This document shows, piece by piece, positions 6,826 through 10,560 of a DNA stretch of 10,560 nt. Origin of the DNA: Chlorobiota bacterium (GTDB lineage: Bacteria; Bacteroidota; Bacteroidia; Bacteroidales; JAADGE01); the NCBI GenBank assembly GCA_030592825.1, contig JAUVIG010000097.1, positions 1 through 10,560 on the forward strand, read 5' to 3'. Within the stretch, counting starts at the first letter, position 1. Each line of letters begins with the position of its first letter. Position numbers and translations under genes: made by a program. Below the pieces are notes generated by a model, which was not told the DNA's origin, ran no database searches, and saw only the letters and a list, made by a program, of their open reading frames with translations.

Positions 6826-6858
6826 CAGTAGGCAGTCAGCAGCCTTTCTGTAAGCAGT
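6823..6858 (-). repeat. Left heptamer array (NNNCAGT on +, ACTGNNN on -)
   Basis: On the plus strand the units TGACAGT (6823-6829) and AGGCAGT (6830-6836) are in exact 7-bp phase. CAGCAGC (6837-6843) is a degenerate third unit, and another CAGT (6855-6858) sits one base out of phase. This is the mirror orientation of the array at 7054-7088. The first unit contains the stop codon of the coiled-coil gene. Confidence 0.6.
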
Positions 6859-6914
6859 CAAATAAGATAAATAACAATGAGAATTTGGAAATTACAAGTA
6901 TAAAAAATATAACT

Positions 6915-6997
6915 ATTTAATATAGAGTCTGCTCCGAAAACCGGTCAGACCGATTTTATGTAAATTTTGACTTTTCGGAGTGGACTCTATATTAAAT
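6915..6997. mobile_element. MITE-like palindrome or fused insertion-sequence ends
   Basis: Arms 6915-6940 and 6972-6997 are complementary over 26 positions, with only two G-T wobbles (6930/6982 and 6931/6981). Each arm reads outward-in as TTTAATATAGAGTC, two variable bases, then CTCCGAAAA. The 31-nt centre carries a small hairpin, CGGTCAGACCG (6942-6952), and codes for nothing. TTAA occurs at both outer edges and could be a target duplication or just part of the palindrome. The arm sequence resembles IS terminal repeats (GAGTC...TCCGAAAA), but I cannot name the family. The element may double as a strong hairpin terminator between the flanking genes. Confidence 0.6.
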
Positions 6998-7053
6998 TCA
7001 GGTAATTAAATTGTTTGACAAATAATACTGACAGATTCATAAAAAAGTAATGA

Positions 7054-7088
7054 ACTGAAGACTGCTGACTGTGAACTGATGACTGAAA
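7054..7088 (+). repeat. Right heptamer array (ACTGNNN x5)
   Basis: Five consecutive units in exact 7-bp phase: ACTGAAG, ACTGCTG, ACTGTGA, ACTGATG, ACTGAAA. ACTG is invariant and the last three bases vary. CTGCTGACTG (7062-7071) is the exact reverse complement of 6833-6842 in the left array. Similar short tandem heptamers occur between genes in several bacterial phyla. The ATG start of the next gene (7079) is made by the fourth unit. Confidence 0.75.
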
Positions 7089-8845
7089 ATTACAAGGTTA
7101 AATATAAAACAAATCAAAACTTTGCCGGAAAAACAAAGTCTTATAAAATAATAATATCCAAAGGAACAATAACTTTGTTCCTTTTTTTACTTTTATTTTC
7201 GCCGGCTCAAGCTCAAAGCTACAATCTGAAAATTATCAGTAATGATATTTCTCTTGTAAAAAAAACAGTCAAAAAATCGTATAATAAATCTTACAGCGAT
7301 TCAAGTAAAATATTCCGAGAACTTCAAAAAATTAAATATAATTTACTTACCGAAGGTTATATCAGTGCTTCTTTCGATAGTGTAGTTTTTGATTCAACCG
7401 AAATAAATGCATATTTGTTTATCGGAAAAAAATACTTTGTTAATCAAATAATTATTGAAGATACTGCACATGAGAATAAAAAAAGACATGAGATAAGTTC
7501 AAAGGGTTTTAAAAAAAGCATCTTTAATACCGAAGTCTTACTAAAGATGTATTACAAAACAATATCAGAATATGAGAATTCGGGATATCCGTTTGCTGAA
7601 ATTGTTCCTTATGATATTAATTTTAATGACTCAACAGTAAGTTTAAAGATTAAAATCAACAAAGGTAACTTGGTTAAAATCAATGAATTATTCATAAAAG
7701 GCAATTCAAAAATTTCAGAAAAATATATGAGAAGGTATTTATCATTATTTAAAGGTGATAATTATAATGAAAGTGTTATTTCACGAATAAATTCAAAAAC
7801 CGGCGAATTAAGTTTTGTAAGTCAAATCCGAAAGCCTGAAATAGATTTTTACGAAAACAAGGCAGATGTTTATTTATATCTCAATAAAAGAAAAGCAAAT
7901 TTATTTAACGGTATTATCGGTTTTATACCTGATAAAGAAAATGACTATAAATTATCATTTACGGGAGATATTGAAATTAATTTGCTGAATAATTTTAATA
8001 AAGGAGAAAAAATAGGGCTTCATTGGACAGGGGCAGGGAATCAATCACAAAAATTAGATGCAGGGCTTTATTATCCGTATATGTTCAACGGCCCTTTCGG
8101 AACGGCATTCAATTTTAAAATCAATAAAAAAGATACAAGCTATGTAAGTGTTGACACAAAAGCAGGACTTGATTATTCATTCAAGAATAATGATAAAATA
8201 TTTTCTAATGCTTTATGGAATAATTCCTTTATTATTTCAAATTCCGGTATTGATACTTCAATTTTTAAAAACTCAAAATCTTTTTCAATTGGTTTGGGAT
8301 ATTTTACGGAAAATCTTGATTATAAGTATAACCCGTCAAAAGGCATTGTATTATCAACTGATATTGCTGCAGGAAACAGAATTGCTGAAGAGCAGGAAAA
8401 CAAGTTTTATATTGTAAATGCAACTTTTGATTCATACATACCTATTTACAAAAAAACAGTATTAAGAATTGCAGCTGAAAGCAAATATTTGTTATCAGAT
8501 TATACATTATTTGAAAATGAGATGTTTAAGATTGGCGGGTTTAACAGTATCAGAGGATTTGATGAAGATGTTTTTACATCTTCGGGTTATACTGTTATAA
8601 GTTCAGAAATTAGATTTTTATTTGAGAGAAATTCAAATGTATATATTTTTGCGGATTATGCAAGAATTAATGTGAATGAGCAAAATGTAAGCTCCTTAAA
8701 ATTTCCTTTCGGTTTCGGTGTAGGAACTAATTTCAGTACAAAAGCCGGTATATTTTCAATCTCATATGCACTGGGAAAACTAAATAATGCACCCGTTCAA
8801 TTGTCAAATTCAAAGATACATGTTGGATATGTAAATAGGTTTTAG
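7079..8845 (+). CDS. Omp85/BamA-TamA-like outer-membrane protein (POTRA domains plus 16-strand-type barrel)
   Basis: This 588-residue protein has an unusually long N-region before its signal peptide (hydrophobic core about 30-42, then SPAQAQ, cleavage near 45). Three POTRA-like segments follow (about 50-118, 119-198 and 199-270); the third is clearest, with KINELFIKGNSKISEKYMRR and FYENKADVYLYLNKR. From about 275 to the end is the surface-antigen/D15 barrel, with the conserved loop-6 motif GGFNSIRGF (486-494, R492) and a C-terminal Phe (VGYVNRF) expected for recognition by BamA. Family members insert or export proteins at the outer membrane. At under 600 residues with three POTRAs it is closer in layout to TamA or an accessory Omp85 than to the five-POTRA housekeeping BamA. 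The client is unknown. The start codon lies inside a heptamer repeat, so the true start could differ; the next in-frame candidate is TTG at residue 33. Confidence 0.88.
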   Translation: MTENYKVKYKTNQNFAGKTKSYKIIISKGTITLFLFLLLFSPAQAQSYNLKIISNDISLVKKTVKKSYNKSYSDSSKIFRELQKIKYNLLTEGYISASFDSVVFDSTEINAYLFIGKKYFVNQIIIEDTAHENKKRHEISSKGFKKSIFNTEVLLKMYYKTISEYENSGYPFAEIVPYDINFNDSTVSLKIKINKGNLVKINELFIKGNSKISEKYMRRYLSLFKGDNYNESVISRINSKTGELSFVSQIRKPEIDFYENKADVYLYLNKRKANLFNGIIGFIPDKENDYKLSFTGDIEINLLNNFNKGEKIGLHWTGAGNQSQKLDAGLYYPYMFNGPFGTAFNFKINKKDTSYVSVDTKAGLDYSFKNNDKIFSNALWNNSFIISNSGIDTSIFKNSKSFSIGLGYFTENLDYKYNPSKGIVLSTDIAAGNRIAEEQENKFYIVNATFDSYIPIYKKTVLRIAAESKYLLSDYTLFENEMFKIGGFNSIRGFDEDVFTSSGYTVISSEIRFLFERNSNVYIFADYARINVNEQNVSSLKFPFGFGVGTNFSTKAGIFSISYALGKLNNAPVQLSNSKIHVGYVNRF

Positions 8846-9023
8846 ATAACCTTAAATCCACAAGCGTGGCAAGGATGCTCTGATAATTAGCAACTTATAT
8901 CAAATCATTTTCACTTAAATTAGTTAACCGTGCCACGTTTAACTTTAAAAAAATCAATTTTTAAAAAAGGACTTACAGATAAGAGGATTATTTGGAATTT
9001 AGCATTTGGTTTTCCTATCCTTA

Positions 9024-9055
9024 TTTGGAAATATCTCATATTATATTTATATTTG
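9024..9055 (+). promoter_or_regulatory. Bacteroidota sigma-ABfr-type promoter of the dehydrogenase gene
   Basis: TTTG (9024-9027), a 20-nt spacer, and TATATTTG (9048-9055) match the phylum's -33/-7 consensus (TTTG, TAnnTTTG) without a mismatch. Transcription should start near 9061, giving a leader of about 50 nt that contains the Shine-Dalgarno site. It indicates independent transcription of the dehydrogenase. Confidence 0.7.
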
Positions 9056-9101
9056 AAAAAATAACAGTGTATGCACTAATTATATTTAAATTTTAATAAA
9101 C

Positions 9102-9108
9102 AGGAGGT
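9102..9108 (+). promoter_or_regulatory. Strong Shine-Dalgarno sequence
   Basis: AGGAGGT ends 4 nt before the ATG at 9113, a near-perfect anti-SD match at good spacing. None of the other genes in the window has such a site, as expected for Bacteroidota, where SD use is rare. It fixes the start of the dehydrogenase. Confidence 0.85.
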
Positions 9109-9112
9109 AAAA

Positions 9113-10435
9113 ATGAAAAAAGTATTGATTCTCGGAGCCGGCTTAATGACTAAAACAATGGCAAATTACTTGATGGATAAATGCAATTATGAAGTAATTA
9201 TTGCATCACGAACAGTATCAAAAGCTGAAAAAATAGTTGAGGGAAAACCCTTGGGGAAAGCTGTCAGTTGGACGATTGACCAAGTTGATAAATTGGAGGA
9301 AATGGTAAAAGAAGTAGATTTGGTAGCTTGCATGATACCGCAAACTGCACACGATCTTGTTGCAAGCGTTTGCTTAAAGCATAGTACACACATGTTGCAA
9401 ACAGATTATTTAACCCCTTACATTATTTCTGTTGATGAGGAAGCACGTAAGAAAGACATTGTAATTATGAATGAAATTGGTGAAGACCCCGGTTTAGACC
9501 ATATGGGTGCAATGGAAACTATTGATGAAATCAGGGCAGAAGGTGGTCGAGTAGTCGGCTTGGCATCGTATGGAGCAGGATTACCTTCTTTCGAACACAA
9601 CCGTAATCCCATGGGATATAAGTTTTCTTGGAGCCCGTATGGTTTAATGATCTCGGCCAAAGCAACAGCAGGTTATATAAAAGACGGAGTAAAAATAGAT
9701 GTTCCGTCAATATTTGAACATCACCGTATTATTGATGTTGAAGGCATCGGAGCTTTTGAGACATATCCGAATCGCGACTGCGAAAGATATATTGAGCATT
9801 TTGGTTTAGATAAAAATGTTTCATTGTACAGGGGACTTTTACGATTTGTGGGTTATTGCAATACAATGAATTCTTTAAAGAAAATAGGAATTTTCAATAC
9901 CGAAGAAGATGAAAAAAACTTCAAGGGCATGACATATGCACAAATGATGGCATCATTAATAAATACAAATTCCCCGGTTGATATAAAAAAGAAAGTAAGC
10001 GAGTATTTAAATATTGCTGAAAAAGATGATATTATGGAGCGATTAGAATGGCTCGGATTATTTGAGGAAAAACCGATTACCGTTGAAAAGGGAATTTACT
10101 CAGATGTCTTAGTTGACCTTATGCTTAAAAAAATGTCTTACAGCCCTGAAGAAAAAGATATGATAATTGTGTATGATGAGATAATTGCTGAGTTTCCTGA
10201 CAGAAAAGAAAAAAGAGTCGCAAGCTTATTGGCAGAAGGAATTCCATATGGAGAGTCAGCAATGTCAAGGGCAGTTTCTCTACCTGCTTCAATAACCATA
10301 AAATTAATACTGGAAGGAAAAATAAAGTCAAGAGGCACTCTAATGCCAAATATCCCTGAGATTTATAAACCGGTACTTGAAGAAATGAAAACTTTTGGTT
10401 TTGAGTTTAAAAAGAAAACAATCAGGTTAAACTAA
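9113..10435 (+). CDS. Saccharopine dehydrogenase/reductase family protein (LYS9-like)
   Basis: This 440-residue cytoplasmic oxidoreductase is close to the length of LYS9-type saccharopine reductase. The N-terminal Rossmann fold opens VLILGAGLMTKTMANYL (NAD(P)-binding GxG at residues 8-10), with ASRT after beta-2. The family's signature segments are present: MNEIGEDPGLDHMGAM (119-134), ASYGAGLPSFEHNRNPMGYK leading into FSWSPYGLMISA (about 151-182), and a C-terminal Rossmann return (about 395-440). Enzymes of this group interconvert saccharopine with glutamate plus alpha-aminoadipate semialdehyde, in lysine synthesis (EC 1.5.1.10) or lysine breakdown (EC 1.5.1.9). The direction and cofactor cannot be told from sequence, and no lysine-pathway neighbour is in the window. 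It has its own promoter and a strong ribosome binding site. Local base composition is visibly less AT-rich than its neighbours, which could reflect conservation, high expression or transfer. Confidence 0.93.
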   Translation: MKKVLILGAGLMTKTMANYLMDKCNYEVIIASRTVSKAEKIVEGKPLGKAVSWTIDQVDKLEEMVKEVDLVACMIPQTAHDLVASVCLKHSTHMLQTDYLTPYIISVDEEARKKDIVIMNEIGEDPGLDHMGAMETIDEIRAEGGRVVGLASYGAGLPSFEHNRNPMGYKFSWSPYGLMISAKATAGYIKDGVKIDVPSIFEHHRIIDVEGIGAFETYPNRDCERYIEHFGLDKNVSLYRGLLRFVGYCNTMNSLKKIGIFNTEEDEKNFKGMTYAQMMASLINTNSPVDIKKKVSEYLNIAEKDDIMERLEWLGLFEEKPITVEKGIYSDVLVDLMLKKMSYSPEEKDMIIVYDEIIAEFPDRKEKRVASLLAEGIPYGESAMSRAVSLPASITIKLILEGKIKSRGTLMPNIPEIYKPVLEEMKTFGFEFKKKTIRLN

Positions 10436-10560
10436 GGCTGTCAGAGCTAATATAAAAATGCTTACATAAGCATATCAAAGTTCAGTAGAGATTTTGAACA
10501 ATTTTTCTTATATTTATGAATTAATAATTAATAAAAACTAAATTATTATGGATAGTATTT
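10436..10560. other. Intergenic tail with weak hairpin and possible start of a further gene
   Basis: After the dehydrogenase stop there is a short hairpin, ATGCTT-ACAT-AAGCAT (10458-10473), without a following T-run, so it is a poor terminator. The rest is A/T-rich. An ATG at 10548, in a typical A/T-rich leader, could start a new plus-strand gene (MDSI...), but only four codons are visible. Confidence 0.35.

Larger units (their letters stand above)
8846..9112. other. 267-bp intergenic region with imperfect inverted repeat and promoter
   Basis: No ORF is supported here. The region holds an imperfect inverted repeat (8863-8875 against about 8928-8940), an A/T-only stretch around 8945-8964, and the promoter and ribosome binding site of the downstream dehydrogenase. 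The inverted repeat (AGCGTGGCAAGG-like on the left, CCGTGCCACGTTT on the right, CGTGGCA/TGCCACG core) could be a long hairpin terminator of the Omp85 gene, or the ends of a decayed small element. Confidence 0.5.

Noticed and set aside
6823..7088. CRISPR array interpretation of the repeats
   Set aside because: Units are 7 bp with three variable bases, without spacers of 26-50 bp or nearby cas genes.
8148..8417. 89-codon plus-strand ORF inside the Omp85 gene
   Set aside because: It lies wholly within the barrel-coding frame, has no recognisable domain and its composition is that of an out-of-frame shadow.
9187..9660. Antisense ORFs across the dehydrogenase gene
   Set aside because: They overlap a highly recognisable enzyme on the other strand and show no family features. 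The same applies to the antisense ORFs at 10125-10349, 4524-4944, 5288-5509, 3744-3929, 6566-6778 and 1367-1555.
10458..10473. Terminator of the dehydrogenase gene
   Set aside because: The hairpin has only a 6-bp stem and is followed by ATCAAAG rather than a T-run.
10493..10518. Promoter TTTG ... TATATTTA before the window end
   Set aside because: The boxes are only 12 nt apart, where 19-21 is expected, so the match is likely chance in A/T-rich sequence.

Overview
The window looks like chromosomal DNA from an AT-rich member of the Bacteroidota, probably a Bacteroidales-like lineage. Four things point there: a cargo protein with a C-terminal type IX secretion (T9SS) sorting domain; a Bacteroidota-style ECF sigma factor followed by an outer-membrane barrel gene; promoters of the TTTG / TAnnTTTG type; and start codons that mostly lack a Shine-Dalgarno sequence and sit in A/T-rich leaders. 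I see no rRNA, tRNA, CRISPR array, plasmid or phage genes, or complete insertion sequence.

Region 1 (1-5641) opens with a terminator-like hairpin of the preceding, unseen gene. A tightly packed plus-strand run of six genes follows: ECF sigma factor; a small single-pass membrane protein with the layout of an anti-sigma factor; an outer-membrane beta-barrel protein with a DT-x-Y hexapeptide tract; a T9SS cargo protein with two carboxypeptidase-regulatory-like domains; an OmpA-family peptidoglycan-binding protein; and a DUF3108 protein. The first five gaps are 1, 15, 10, 60 and 10 bp. This suggests one envelope regulon: a sigma factor and membrane-bound regulator with cell-envelope and surface products encoded behind them. 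The regulator and barrel genes lie in the same reading frame, separated by two stop codons.

Region 2 (5638-6825) has a minus-strand lipoprotein gene whose stop overlaps the DUF3108 stop by 4 bp, and a divergent plus-strand gene for a charged, probably coiled-coil, cytoplasmic protein. Promoter-like boxes between them support shorter starts than the longest possible ORFs.

Region 3 (6823-7088) is the most unusual non-coding stretch. Two oppositely oriented arrays of a degenerate heptamer (ACTGNNN) touch the stop codon of the upstream gene and the start codon of the downstream gene. Between them is an approximately 83-bp palindrome that looks like a MITE or the fused ends of an insertion sequence.

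Region 4 (7079-10560) encodes a short Omp85/BamA-TamA-like outer-membrane protein, then a 267-bp gap with an imperfect inverted repeat and a well-formed Bacteroidota promoter. Next is a saccharopine dehydrogenase/reductase (LYS9-like) preceded by a strong Shine-Dalgarno sequence, the only one seen here. The window ends in an A/T-rich gap, with a possible new start codon 13 bases from the edge.

No clearly new multi-gene system is proven. The best candidates for a second look are the sigma/split-regulator/barrel/T9SS-cargo cassette and the nested repeat structure at 6823-7088.
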